The notes under the pieces were generated by a model, which was given only the letters and a program-made list of their open reading frames with translations, did no database searches and was not told the DNA's origin. The position numbers and the translations under genes were made by a program. A DNA stretch of 64,000 nucleotides. It comes from Psoroptes ovis (taxonomy: Eukaryota > Arthropoda > Arachnida > Sarcoptiformes > Psoroptidae). Where the stretch lies: the NCBI GenBank assembly GCA_002943765.1, contig PQWQ01000006.1, forward strand, positions 310,001-374,000, read 5' to 3'. Shown here piece after piece: positions 37,030 to 51,209 of the stretch (position 1 is the stretch's first letter; each line of letters begins with the position of its first letter).

Positions 37030-40000
37030 TCCAGATAATAATCACACAATGATAATAATAATAACAGCAATAACAACAAAATGTTTGCCACTGAAATTTT
37101 ACTCAATGTAACTAAATATGATAATAATAATCATAATAATTGAAAATAATTGATAATAATAACAGCATTCAAATATGATGATGATGATGATGTTGATGAT
37201 AATATGATTGGTTTTCACAATTATTATTATCATTATTAAACATATCAATTATTGAAAAAATTATTATTATTATGATTATGATTATAATAAACATATTTAT
37301 TCATTGGCGATGGTGATGATGATGATTATACATTATTATACAAATACAATTTATCAATCACCAGAAAAAAATGAATAAATATGATTTAAAGTGATTAAAT
37401 TGAATCACTTTCTCAATTGAATGTTGTTACATGTTATTATTATTATTATTATCATCAATATATACGTTATCATTATTATTTTCACACTAAATCATTTAAT
37501 AATGATAATAACTATAATAATAATTTATATGACATAATTACAATTATCATTTTGATATGTATCATGGCTATTTTTATATTATTAGTTACTGAAATCATCT
37601 TTTATTGTTTGGTTTTGATTTGTTTATTTATTCACTCATTCATTTGTTTACTTTTCTTTTTATGAATAATAATTGATAATCATCAATGATGATAATTGTT
37701 TAATAATTGGTAACAATCAAATGGTATTGAATAATAATAATGTTGCTGGTGATCATCATCATCATAACAATGATTGAATCATCAATTCGGCATCCTTAAT
37801 TATTATGATGATGATAATCATCATCATCATTATTTGTTTATTCATTCATATTTATTTGATAATTATTAATTTTGAAAAAATGTGAATAATTTTCGCTTTT
37901 TTTCCATTCATAAATTAATGAAAATTAATGTTTGCGTTTTTGCATGTGTGTTCATGTGTTCAAATTTAATTAAATCCAAGCATAATTAGCAAATTCATAT
38001 TTGTTTTAAATCAAAGAATGATTTTTTCTTTGAGTGTTTACGGGCTTTCTTTGAGGTTTTCTCCAACTAGGGTTCAAAGGGTATTCAAAGGTATACTTTT
38101 TGTCTATTTTTTTTCTTGACATAAATCACAATCGGTTCTTTTTGAATTTTTTTTAGATTTTCTTTGAACAAAAATTTTGATGAAATGTCGAAAGATATTT
38201 GTTTGTTTGTTGGTGGTGGAAATTGAGATCAAAATTCAAGGTATACAATTGTAGAAATGATATGTACAATGGTCGTCGGTATTTTTGATTTGTTATTTTC
38301 TGGTCAAAACAAATTTTAAATAAAACAAAAGTGAAACTTTTAATTACTTTTTGTTTTTCTCAGACGTAAATCAAGTGTTCTTGGGATTTTTCCCGAAATT
38401 TTCTCGTCCATTTCTTTGACCAAACAAATTTCTTGTGATTTCTGGCCCTTGTCCATTGGTTGATATGCAAATTTACTTCCAAATTGAAGAACTTGATTGA
38501 ATATCTCATTGAATAAGTAAATTATCAGAAAAAAACAAATTTAAATTTCAAAATTTTGACGAAAACAAAGAATGTAATCAAATCTGGATCACATTGAAAA
38601 TAAGCAATGGAAAATGTAATCAAATTGTTGTTGAATTATCTTTGAATTATGAAGAAAAATTGAATTTAAATTTGAATTTTCTGGCCAATTTGAATATATG
38701 AAACATGAGAAGATCATCTCACTTCAATTATAATTGAATGAGCAGCAAATCTTTCATCAAAAAAAAAAATTCTTCTTATGATTAAATTCCAATTCTTTCA
38801 ATGTTGAAAACCCATCAATCATTTCAAAACATTTTTTTGATGAGATTTCTTTCTGACAAAATTGGCCAAACTCTGTGATTCTCCATATAATCATCATAAT
38901 CATCATTGTGTTATTCGTTACCGTTTACCAGATTTTGGGTAAACAAAAACCAAGTAAAATAATTGAAAAGTAAACAAAAACCTTTACAAAAATTGGTTTG
39001 TTTGTTAAGCAAAATGAATGAATCAATGAATGAATGGATCCAAAAATTAATTTCAAAACTCATCAGTCAAAATTATGTAAATTTTTTTTGGGAAATATGA
39101 TTTAATTTGATTTCCTTGAAAATTATTCCATCAAAATACAATGAAATTATTCATCAAAATATATCCATTGTAAAATGTATATCTCAATACCTTTGCCATT
39201 TTTTTTCTTTGCAAATCTTTATTTTTCAATTCTTGGAGATAATTTCAGTTGATCATCATCATCATGATGATCATCTTTTGTTTCCTTCGTTTGTTTCTGA
39301 AAAACTTATATCCAAGAACTTGCATCTTAGATCACAAAATGGAGCCATTCATACATGTTTTTTTCGTTATTGTTAATTCAATGAATGGCCAAAAAACATC
39401 CGAAAATTTTATTTTAAATCAAAAATCATCAAAAAAAAATATTTAAAAGGCGTATTTTCAATGTTTAATGGACCAATAAAATGATCGTATATCGTTGTGA
39501 TAGGCGGAGAAATGCTTATATTTCATTTCATATATATGTGAATGAATGAATGAATGTATGGAAGGGAAAAATATACGAAACAATTGTTCGAGATGATTTC
39601 ACAATACGAAAATATACTCAACATATGATCATATGAATCACAAACAAACTCAGATGAATGAATGAATGTGCACACATGTGAGAGTTTTCAAGTTTTTCGA
39701 ATTTGGAAGCTTTGCATTCAATCATTGTAAGCTTTAATATTCATTTATTTCGAAAAATGAGCGAGCTCTGAACACAAAGCTTGATTTTCTAGTTTTTCTT
39801 GCCATACACACGAAAAAAGCATATGTTTTTTTGCATTTTGCATTTTGAATATATATCTTTATGTCTATGTGTATGTATGTGTGCGTGTTCTGTTTGTTTG
39901 TTTGATCACACACAAACACACTCAATCGCATATGGAAAACAAAAAATCAGAAAAAAATTTCCAACCAATTTCAATTCACTTAGCATGCAGCTCAGTCACT

Positions 40001-40810
40001 TGCTTAACAGTTGTTCAATGATCAACGAGATTTTGGAAATTCACAGAAATTTTTTGTTTCATTCAGAAATTTCCATTATTTGATCATCATCATTATCGTG
40101 TATTAATAAGTCCATATAATAATTCATAAATTAATTTTTAATTTGTGATAAATTTAATTTTTTTTACAAATGTTTCAATCAAATAATCGCCATAGAAAAC
40201 AACGACAGCGTCATCATTTGTGTCAATGAAATTGACAATGAAAATCAATTGAAATTTATTTTGATTTTTTTTGAATCAAATTATTTAAATTATCATATTT
40301 CAAAAATTTGCACCAATTTTCCAACTATCAGCAACTCAAACACATGTGTTGTCAAACGATACATGATAATTATTTCTAAATTATCAAATGTAAAGAAATG
40401 AAATAATAAAATAGAAATTAATTTCTGTGTTCTGCCTGTTCTGTTTATTATCATTTATATTAATGATAATTGATACATAAATGTATTAATTTTTTTTTAC
40501 ATTCATTGTCTATAATCATAATCATCATTATCATCATCATAATAAAATCATTATTAAAACAATAATAATAATAATAACAATAATTATAATTGTATAATTT
40601 TCAAAACTATAATTTATATGTTAAATTATTATTGTTGATACCATTGTTCAATTCACAATAATAATGATGATGATGATGATATTGATCATATTTTGATCAT
40701 CATTCATTTGATACATTTATTTTGAATAAATATATTTTTCGATAACTTGATAATTATTAATTCATACATTATTAACATTGAGGCATCAATTGTTTACATT
40801 TTACACACAG
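37030..40810. other. Gene-free stretch immediately upstream of Distal-less
   Basis: No coding gene seen. It is dense in AAT/ATT and GAT/ATC repeats (37030-37900, 40500-40700) and also holds a GT-rich run near 39860-39890. It should contain the proximal promoter or a 5' intron of Distal-less. No TATA box or initiator could be singled out. Confidence 0.55.
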
Positions 40811-41113
40811 ATTTCTTGATTTAACATCATTCAAAGCATATTCTAATTATAATCATCTTAAAATCAATTTGTCATCACCATTTGATTGATATTTAATAGT
40901 GTAATTGTGATTGGTGTGCTCGTGTTGATGTTTTTTTAATTAGAATTGCTATTGTGATTTATCCTCACATCATTCATCCAATTCATCAAGAAGAATAGCT
41001 GAAGACCAGAAAGGTCTTTTTTCAACCAAAAATAAATCAACAATTTTTTCGATAAAAGGTTCAAAATAAATTTCACCACGCTGAACCTAACGGACAATTT
41101 CTCCACTTACCCG
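40811..41113 (+). other. Dll: Distal-less 5' UTR (proposed exon start at 40811)
   Basis: Sequence before the Distal-less ATG. A plausible acceptor (TTTACATTTTACACACAG, ending 40810) would make this the start of the first coding exon if an upstream untranslated exon exists; otherwise transcription begins nearby. An in-frame TAA at 41033-41035 with no ATG after it supports the chosen start codon. The splice site is unproven. Confidence 0.4.
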
Positions 41114-44100
41114 ATGTCGGGTACAGTGGATATCTTGGATCATCAAGATATGAAACAAACACAATCGGCTTTCATGGATATACAGCAACAAGCGGCGGTT
41201 GCTGGACTATCGGCAATGTCACATAATCATAATCATCATGCTCATCACACATCTCATCATCAATCACATAATCATACGTCGCATCATCATCAATCACCAT
41301 ATTCAACATTTCGTTCGACGTATGGTGGAACACCAACATCAACAAATAATCATCCAACGCATGATGGTTTTGGTTTAAGTGGTATTGGTTTTGGTAATGG
41401 TAATCTACAACAAAATCGTTCATCATCATCATCATCATTATCTGGTACATATCCATTTGCTGCTGCAGCCGCAGCAGCAGCTGTATCATCAATGAATTCT
41501 CATTCATCACCACTGCATAATAGTTTTTCACATCCGGCCGCATCTCATCCATATCTTGGATCACCATACTCGACAGCAAATATTGCACCACCACCAATAT
41601 CATCATTAACATCATCAACATCATCATCATTATCATTACAACCATCATCCACTACATCATCATCATCATCATCTTCATTGTCTGCATCGACAACATTAAC
41701 CTCTTGTATACCAACACAACAACAACAACCATCATCATCACATTCACCACAATCAAGAGATTCTAAATTAGATTCATGTAAGTTGAATTTATCATCATCA
41801 ATGAAACACTCATATCATTGAGTCAGTGGATTCTTCCAAAAACAAAGATTTTATCAAGAATTAGGAATTTCAGTACCTAAATAAAATTCTCTTCATTCGA
41901 TGTTCCAATTTTCAAATTGAATTCTATTCAAATTAAATAAAATTTGAAATATTTTTAATTTCATTTGTTTTCAAATGATTATCAACCAGGAATGATTAAT
42001 TAATTTTTCATAGAAAAAAAAATCATCTTTAAATTTATTTATTTTTCATTTTCATACGACTTGAGTTCACTAATTTTTTTTTTAAAAACATTTATGTCAT
42101 GTTTGACATGATTGGAGCGAAAAAAGAAAAAAAAAGATTTAAAAACAAAAAATAAAAAAAATATTGCCGATTTTTGAATTGTGACTCCCAGGATTATTAT
42201 TATCATCGTTTGTTTGTTTGTTTGTCTGATTATTATCATTATTATTATTATCGTTTCTTTCATTTCATTTTATTCATTTCGTTTCGTTTTGAACAAACAA
42301 ACAAACAAATACAGATATATTTTTGTGTGAGATAATATTCATGATTTTTTTTTTAATTTGTTTTCCATAGATTCAGCCATGCAAGAAAAAAAATATAAAT
42401 AAATTTAAGAAATAAAGAAATGAATTTCAAATGTAAAAATTTCCAAATGTTAAAACATTCTCATACATCTATCAATGTGCAATAATGATTGTGAATAATA
42501 ATAAAGAAATTTTCGTACACGAAAAATATTCAAATTCAAATAAATAAATAAATAAACAAAGTAGCTCTTCACTTTTTCTCTTAATTTTTTTTAAGAATAA
42601 AAAATGAAATGAAATAAATAAATCCCAATGAAATCAAATGAAATGTACTGAAATGAAATGAATGAAACGATAAATTCATTTTATTTAAATCACGATTTTA
42701 GGAAGTTGTTGGAGTTTGTTGTTGACGGCTATATTATTGTTGTTTGCTTAATGTTTTTTTGAAAGTGAATGATAATAACAACAAAACTTGAAAATGAATT
42801 TGAATAGATTTGATTAAATTATCACTAGTTTGATTTAATGTCAATTGTTTAGATTTGTAACATTCGAATTTTAAATTCATGAAAATGAAGAAATTTTGTG
42901 TTTCTACACATTTCTAAACGAGTAGAATTGAATTAAATGAACATCAAGTCAGGCCAACATTTAAGAATTATAAGATTCAAATGAGAAAATGATACAATTT
43001 GATTGGAATGTAAAAATTTAATAAAATCCAAAAAAAAACATGAATACAATCTCTGAAATTGACTAATACATAAGGGATAATTGACATTATTCATTGATGA
43101 AATTGAAGCATTGATCAAATACAATTTGTTTTAATTGATTATTGAAAATTGAAAATTGTTTCATTAGTTTCCATTTTTTACATTTCAAATTTTTAAAATT
43201 TTAGACATCTTCAAATTTTTTCCAGTTCTTTTCATAGAAATGTAGCGTGTCTAGGTGTTGTAGCGTTAGATAATTCACTACGAATATTCGCAAATGAAAC
43301 TAAAATAATTGCATTGATTTTTTCTTCATATTTTGACCAACATTAGACCAACATAATGTTTGCGGATGATAGAAAAAAATAGGCAAGGCAAATCATCATC
43401 AATTGATTGAATGTTTTTATTGTTTTTATTTCTTCGAAATTCAAAAATATTTTCTATTGTTTTTTCTCCAATTTTCAATTTACCATAGGTAAATCCATAA
43501 TTTTACTGTTGTTGTTTGTTTGTTGTTTGCTTGATTGGTGTTGAAAAAGTGTCAAAAACTTTTGTTTTTCTGCGAAAAAAAGAAAATTTATTATTCACCA
43601 AAAAATGAAATAAATTTGATTGATGTTTTTTCTTTATTTTAACCAAATCAAACTTAGCAGAAACAAAACAAAAAACAATGGAAATAATTTTGATTTTGAA
43701 ATTTGAGTTCCATTCACATTTGATATATAAACAGTGATGAAATGAAAGATTGGTAAAAAACAATGAAAATCATTGATTTTCAGATGATTTGATGCAAACA
43801 AATAGACAAACAAACAGAAAAAAATGTTTCAAAAATTTCTTCAATTCAATTCAATTATGATGATTGAATGTTTCGACAGATGCATTGAAATTTCATTGAA
43901 TTTTGAAATTCAAAACATATTCGTTGTCATACTATGATTATTTTTGATTCATTCGTTCGATGCATCTGAATTTCATAACAATTTCAGCGATTTGAAATGG
44001 AGTGAAATGTAAGAAAATTCAATTTAATCATTCGAGAAATCATTTCTGGGTTTTGAATTCCACATTTTTAACATGGAAAAATTTTTCAATTCCAATTCTG

Positions 44101-47100
44101 ATTTTATTTGTGATTTCATTTTTTCTCTCGTTTTTTTTTCTATCCACCATTTTGATGCTATTCAAAGTTATTTGAAATTTGAAATTATTATTTCGAGCAA
44201 CGAAATAATCATAAAGATTAAATGACAGTTAATTATATGTTTGATGCTTTTTAGATGCTTTATATTTATTGTCTGTTCTGTTGTTGAACAAAGTTTTCAT
44301 ATTTTTTTACTCTGATTTTTCATATTTGATTACACACAAACACTGACATTGGCAATGTGATTGTTTTGATTTTTTTTTTCTTCTCGAAAATGTTTTGATT
44401 TTCAAATTTTTTGATAGTTTCCCTGATTGTTATCAAAGAAAAATCAACGAAAAAAAATGATGAAATTGAAAATATTTGATATAATTGAAAATGCAATAAT
44501 ACATTGATTATTATTTGGTTGTTAGTTTGGTCATGAAAAGATTTGATTTATTCAATCAAATTTTATTTCAACGATTATGATTTTGAATGAATCAAAGTCA
44601 TTGTACTTAATGGTGATTTTTTTTTGCCTTTAAATTATTAAATGATGCTTATTGATGTAATGATTTCTAATGAGTTTTGATTAATTTGAAACATTTTTTC
44701 TTTTTGTTTTGTCCCCTTTATTTTAGCCAATAACAATAATAATAGTTCCAAAAATAGTGGTCTATTAGCAGATTCAGAATCCGCAACAACCGGTAATAAT
44801 AATGGTAATGGTGGTGGTACGGGAGGCGGTGGTGGTGGTGGTGGAACCACTATACGTATGAATGGAAAAGGAAAAAAAATGCGTAAACCACGTACAATAT
44901 ATTCAAGTTTACAATTACAACAGCTGAATAGACGTTTTCAAAGGACACAATATTTAGCCTTACCTGAACGTGCTGAATTGGCAGCATCGTTAGGATTAAC
45001 ACAAACACAGGTGAGCATTATTTTTTTAATCCTTTGAATCTTGAGAATATTTTGAAAAAAACGCATTGATAAACAAAGTCAGAAATTTTTATCGAAAATT
45101 CCAGTCAATTTCTTCAATTGATTGACCACACTGCGTGTTGTGTGTGATTTTAAAATTTTTTCAAAAATCAAAAGTCAAAAATTCCACAAAAAAAAATCCA
45201 TTATAATTGACAGGTTTGAACATTCATTTGTTTTCACAAATCAATTTGATTGAATGTAATATTAACAAATCAAACTAAGACGAATTTCAATTGAATAAAA
45301 TAAAAATGAATAAATAAATCAATTTTCTCTAAAAAAACAAACAAAGTAATCATCATCATCATCATAATCATAACGCAGTAATCATCATCATTATCATCAG
45401 ATTGATTGAAAATGATTGAGTGTTTTCGAAGTTTTTTGACACTTTTGTTATCGCGAAAAATCTATTTTATTTTGTCACTTTTTCAAATCACTACTAATGT
45501 TTCAGCTATTCCACAACAACAACAACCGACCAACAGTAAAAATTTATCAATCAACATCAATGAGATAATGATGATAATGACGATGATGACACCATAAAAC
45601 AACAACACCACGGTTGGATATTGTCTACGATATCCTGCTGTGTGTGTGCCAAAACGTAAAGTGTTTTTGTGTGTGTATTAGTGTGCTAAGAGTCGGTTGT
45701 ACACCTTTCGGGCTACTGCTGTTGCTGTCGATGGTGTCTGGCTCTTTGACTTTGAAAAATTCAAATTAATTTTCATTGAATTTTACTCATTTGTTTTTGT
45801 ATTGAAAGTGAAATTTTCAAACATTTTTTCAATTTACAAAATTTCATTTGTTTTTTAAGGCTTTTTCTGACCAATTTCTATCAATCTCTCACAATTTGAC
45901 ACATGTTTTGACGTTTATTCATTTTTGATTAATATCAAAGTCAATGTCATTATTTGTTGGTATTTGTTATTATCATTAACATGTTTTTGGTCATTTGAAT
46001 GTGTTTTGGCTGTAGCACTAAATCAGAGAAAATATTTGAAAATCAAATTAACCTCAACCAAATGAAGAAAATTCATCAAAATTCGTGTGAATTTTTTGTC
46101 CATTTTCATTTGTTTCTCTGTTTTTAATTCATTTTACATTTTTCCATTTTCCAATTTTGAAATTTTTGTCAATTCACACACTTGGCATTCATTCACTCAT
46201 TTGTTTATTCATTTGTTTCAACTACTCTGTATGAATGGCGATTGCTTTTCTGTTAATTATCACAATTTTTTCTTTTCATTTGTAATTAAGAAGCATTTTT
46301 CAAGTATTTGAACATTCACCTATTCATGAAAACAAATATATTCAAAAACACAAACACACCGGACAAAACAATATTCAAGCAACCGTAAATTTTTTTTGTG
46401 GATAAATTTTTACGATTTGCATGAGGCCTTAATCTTTGGATCAATGATTCAATGATTCGCAGATTTAAGCAATTAAATCATTGAGAATAATATTTTTTTC
46501 AAGCAAACCAAGATCATTGATCAACCTAAAAACTGATTGATCAGCTAACCAACTCATTGAATCACAATGATGTATGATTGAAAATGTTTGAGTTTTGGCA
46601 AAAATTTTCTTTTGATCAAAGTTTTAAGCTAAAGAAATGAAATGAAATAAACGAGGTAGCCAGGAAATAACAATATGAATATTAATATTGATAATAATAA
46701 TTACAAAATGTTTATTTCAAATGAAATAAAATGAATTGGAAAAAAAAACTAAACAGGTAAACACAACCGAACTAAAGGTAGTAATTAAATGAAACATTCA
46801 TAACTGTTGAACTTGCATTTGCAAACTTGTATGAAATTTGAATGTGAAAAAACAAAATGACAAAATTGAAAATTGAAACAAAACAAAAAAAAAAAAAAAA
46901 AACACATGCAAACTGTCATTTGTTTTTTGAAAAAAAAACAAATTCATTTCGAAAACAAAACAAATCGTTTTTCACATTTTCATCAAAAACACCATAGAAT
47001 CGATAATCAAATGACAAATTTTTATGTAAATTTGTTGCTGCAAATACGATTGAACAGCAACAACAACCTTTGATGGGATCAATCGGTTCCAGATGTTTCA

Positions 47101-49349
47101 ATTCTCTCAAAAACACAAAATTCTAACTTCTGTATTTTGAGGAATTTTCTATGCATTTTTTCGATTCGGTTGTTTTTCAATATTTTTTTTTTCGCATATC
47201 GATTTGCGTGTTGCATAACGTAATCTTTCATTTATTCATGGATTGAATCATTTCTATTTCATTTTTATCTTCTCGTGAATTTCAAAATGTAAAATAATCA
47301 CGAAATGCAATTCGGTTATACTTGAATGAATTCATGAATGAAAATATTCAAATCAAATCTAATTGTGAGTGATAGACAAATGAAAAACAACAAAAAAAAT
47401 GAATATTTTTTCAATTCTTCAAATCAAAACAACATAGCACATATGCACACACAGACATACTTGCACATCATAAATCAATAATCAATGAATTTTATTTCAT
47501 TTTGATCTATTTTTGTTCTATTTTTTTTCTTATCAAAATCTGTATTGAAAATTTTGCATAAATTAAAATGAAATTAATTTTCTCAGAAATTAATGTTCTT
47601 CAGTACACAAATCATTAGCTAAAGATTTCTTAAAATTTTTTACCCCAAGAAAACACCGATTTCTTGCAAGATTTAATGCATTCAAATCTCAAATCTGAAG
47701 TAAGAAAATCATTAGGTTAATGTATTTTTTCCTGGCTAAGCTCGCTCGATTGCAGCTAGAACAAACATCCACAACGAGCAGCAACGATCGCTTTCGTTTG
47801 CATACGAAATTTGCGAAATTTTGTGCCAATTTTTTTTCATTTTATTTTATTTGTCTGAGGGTAAATATGTGTGTAACAAGGATAATGATGTTAATGATGA
47901 TTATGACGACGATGATGATGATGTGATCGAGAACAAAACATTGAAATGAAAAATGTAATCGAACATTATTTATTGATTCTAATGATTAATTTACCTCAAA
48001 CAAAAAATACAAATGATGCTAAAATATGCATCACAAAAAATTTGTTTCTACGAAGAAATAAATGAAAAATGAATTGAATTTGAATTGGGGAATTATTCAT
48101 TTTTCGTTTTGACCTCGAATTAAGGTGTGGGTTTGTTGCTGTTTATGTGAGATGTATGAATGTTTGAATGTGTGTTGTGTGTTCGTATCATCGATTCCAA
48201 TGTGAATCAAGTGTTCATTGGTTTTTCTTCCATCTTCTGATTCTTCTGAAGATGCAAATAATTCAATCAGAAATTTATTTTATAAAATATTCAAAGAAAT
48301 GTTTGAAATAATGGTAAACCAGCATCGATTATTATCGTTATGTTTGTTTTAGTATTATTAGTTGTATTAATATTAATGTTATATTAACAATATTACGAAG
48401 ATATTATGACGAATAATGATGATGAGCAAATATAATTATTTAACAAACAGAAAAAAAATCACATCATCAATGATGCATTGAATCATTCATTCATTTGAAT
48501 TCATTTTCTTTTCAAATTGCATCAGCCACCGGCAATGCTTAACGAGCCAACAAATATATTTGAAAAAAAGTGAAATTCTCCTCTCATTTCATTAATTTTT
48601 CTTTTTAATGTTTAATTGTGAGAATGGCGTTGATCTCCCATTTCAAACACACATAAACTCACACACACACAATACACTCATTGGATCACAAATAAAAACA
48701 ATGATTTGAAGCGAAAAATAGAGGAAAATGAAATAAATTCAAATTTCAATACACACAAATTCGTCGCCATTCAAGCGGCCACCACCGCCACCATCATCAC
48801 CAGTTTACCTTGGCCAATTCAACATTTTTCATTGAAAAATTGTTGATGTTGAATTGATTTTTTTGTTTCTAAATTTTCTGAATTTTTAATTCAAATAGAA
48901 ATTGAATGCAAACAAATGAATTTCAAATTTGAAATTGCAAATTACGTTTGTTCAAAATCAAGAAATGAAAATAATGAAAACTATTGTTTTTATTTTCATT
49001 CAATCACAAATAAATTGTGAATGATGAACAAATACATAGCATTACATCAACGAAAATTCAATGAAAAATCATTTCAAACGTTCCAAAAACAGTTTTATTA
49101 TTATTCTCATTATTATTTCTTGAATGATGAATGGTTTAGAAAAAAAATTCAAATCATTGTTGCTGTTGTTGTTGATTGACAGTGAATCAATGGCTAACAT
49201 GAAGATGTTTAGTATCGTTCAGTAGAATTATTTTATTATCGTCGACTTTTTCTTAGATTTTCAAATAAACGAAAGTGGTACAAAATGTTTACCATTGTTT
49301 TTTCAATGATTTACAAACATTGGCGCATCTCGATTGTTTTGAAGCTCGC

Positions 49350-49386
<37 letters not shown>

Positions 49387-51209
49387 AATGGCAAAAATCA
49401 AAACGGCCTCATTCAAACAAAAAGACCAATAATTTTTTCATTTTTATTCATTTTCGACTAGACAGTAACGATGATGATGAATAAATAAATAAATTCATAG
49501 CTTGCACAGCATGCAAATAACAATTAAAATAAATCTCATTTTTTTCTATTTGAAAAAAACCCTTTGACCACAGAGCAGAATACCGACTTGATTGAATTTT
49601 TTTTCCAAAGATGATTTATCATTCATTAATGAATTATTAGTATTTTTCAGCCATTTATTCAAATGTTTCTGTGTAAAAAAAAAAATTGGAGAAAAAGTAG
49701 ATCTCTATGCACAGAGATGCTTTTGAGGTGATTTGAAAAATTCAAGACTTTTTCCCTTTAAATCTTAAGCAAATATTGGAAAAAAAAATTCACAAGAAAA
49801 ATAAGATCAAATGATCAACTAATCATGGGATAATCTATTATCATCATTCATTCATTTATTTATTCATTCATAGATTTAATGATTAATTCATGCATGAAAA
49901 ATGTAAATGGAATGAAATGAAAGAAAATGTACGCGTATGTTGCTGGATCAATGATTTGGGTGTTTCAATATTTGCTACTTAATGAAAGTGAATTTGAAGA
50001 AAATTTCAAATTTATGAAAATTAAAGAAAGAAATGAACAAATGCAAAGTTAACTTCCTTGTATATGTCAATTCAGCTATCAATCGATCATTGAATTCATA
50101 ATTATGAAAACGTAATGTTGAAAAAATGAAATTTTGAAAATATCAAACACGCAATCACACACCACGAGCTTTTAGAGGATATTTGTATGAATAAAATCCT
50201 TATGGATCGTTCGATTTCAATATTTCATGAATTTTCCATGTATTTCCATCTTCATTTGCTCATGATGATCATTCTCTCAATTGATGCTCACTCATTCGTT
50301 CTGTATTGTTTGTTGTTGTTGATTTAGTTTTGATTTCTTTATTCGTTTTTTTACAATGATGATGATATTTGATGAATGATTATCTATTTATTTTTATTAT
50401 CGTCATTCATTCTCGAAAGTGTTTTATTTGTTTTTTCTCGTTGATACGGATCACTTGGCATCATTCAACAATGATGATTTCGTATTTTGATTTTGGATTT
50501 TCGTATCTCAAATAAATAAAATGATTGATATATGAAATTAAAATTTTCGATTGTGAAAATGAAATAAAACAATGTAATAATCATCATAGACGTACAGGTG
50601 ATTGGTGTTTATAATGTGCTGAGAAATAATTTTCCATATTTGATAATCTGAAAAATGAATTTCTATTTTTTTGATATTAAAATTTCTATTTTTAAATACT
50701 TTTTTCGATTAAAACAGGTGAAAATATGGTTTCAAAATCGCCGAAGTAAATATAAGAAAATGCTCAAATCAACACAACCAGGTGTTGGTGGTATACCACC
50801 CACAACAACAACAAATGGTTCGGCTGGTTCCGGTACAAATCTAGGTCATCCACCAACAGCAACAACACCACAAACACCACCAGAAACGCCTGATACAAAT
50901 TCACCACCATCAAGTGTTGGACCGCCATCAATATCAATGTTATCATCATCAACACCATTAGGTGGTATTGGTGGTGGTGGTAACAATTCCCAGCAACAAC
51001 AGCCCGGTAATGGACCAGGATCATTAGGATCAACAAATCTATCATCATCATTATCAAGTACTGTTAGTCCACCATCAGCAATGAGTCCGCCAATTACCTC
51101 ATGGGATATGAATCCGACCAAAACATCGATGGCAAATAGTTATATACCACAATATTCATGGTATCATCATGGACATGACCCGTCTATCAATCAACAATTA
51201 TTAACGTGA
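41114..51209 (+). CDS. Dll: Distal-less (Dlx) homeobox transcription factor
   Basis: Nuclear homeodomain activator required for distal limb and appendage patterning in arthropods. Exons: 41114-41777, 44727-45010 and 50718-51209. Introns are GTAAGT/TTTTAG and GTGAGC/AACAG; joins are in frame and give 479 aa. An N-terminal 'QSAFMDIQQQ' (17-26) and 'FRSTYGG' (66-72) match family motifs. They are followed by His-rich (37-59), poly-Ala (116-123), Ser-rich and poly-Gly (254-261) tracts. 'NGKGKKMRKPRTIYSS' leads into the homeodomain (273-332), with the diagnostic 'SLQLQQLNRRFQRTQYLALP' and recognition-helix 'KIWFQNRRSKYKK' including Q50 and N51. Intron 2 falls after homeodomain residue 44, the conserved Dll/Dlx position. 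The C-terminus has 'YIPQYSWYHHGHDPSINQQL'. If intron 1 were retained, a 235-aa product without homeodomain would result. An in-frame stop upstream fixes the start. Confidence 0.97.
41778..44726 (+). other. Dll: Distal-less intron 1 (2949 bp)
   Basis: Donor GTAAGT at 41778-41783, acceptor TTTATTTTAG ending 44726; phase 1. The interior is AT-rich with TGAA/AAAT repeats near 42540-42680. No nested gene is seen; minus-strand frames here are low complexity. Confidence 0.9.
45011..50717 (+). other. Dll: Distal-less intron 2 (5707 bp)
   Basis: Donor GTGAGC at 45011, acceptor GATTAAAACAG ending 50717; phase 0, inside the homeobox. It contains a relatively complex patch at about 45598-45730 with a small hairpin (GGATAT 45616-45621 with ATATCC 45630-45635), a 35-nt poly(A) at 49351-49385 and several GAT/GTT runs. 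No nested gene recognised. The length and the complex patch would suit an intronic enhancer. Confidence 0.9.
49351..49385. repeat. Poly(A) tract, 35 nt
   Basis: The longest homopolymer in the window, inside Distal-less intron 2 on the coding strand. No retroposed gene or SINE body was recognised before it. Confidence 0.95.

Noticed and set aside
39247..39275. Palindromic GAT/ATC stretch
   Set aside because: Self-complementarity follows from the simple repeat itself; nothing further supports a function.
41172..41648. 158-codon minus-strand frame across Distal-less exon 1
   Set aside because: Antisense shadow of the CAT/TCA repeats (Met/Asp/Leu-rich); the real gene is on the plus strand.
49275..49484. 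69-codon frame ending in a poly-Lys run
   Set aside because: The Lys run is translated poly(A); there is no homeobox or other motif, and it lies in a Distal-less intron.
50764..51121. Minus-strand frames of 91-97 codons across Distal-less exon 3
   Set aside because: Antisense shadows of Pro/Ser/Gly-rich coding sequence.
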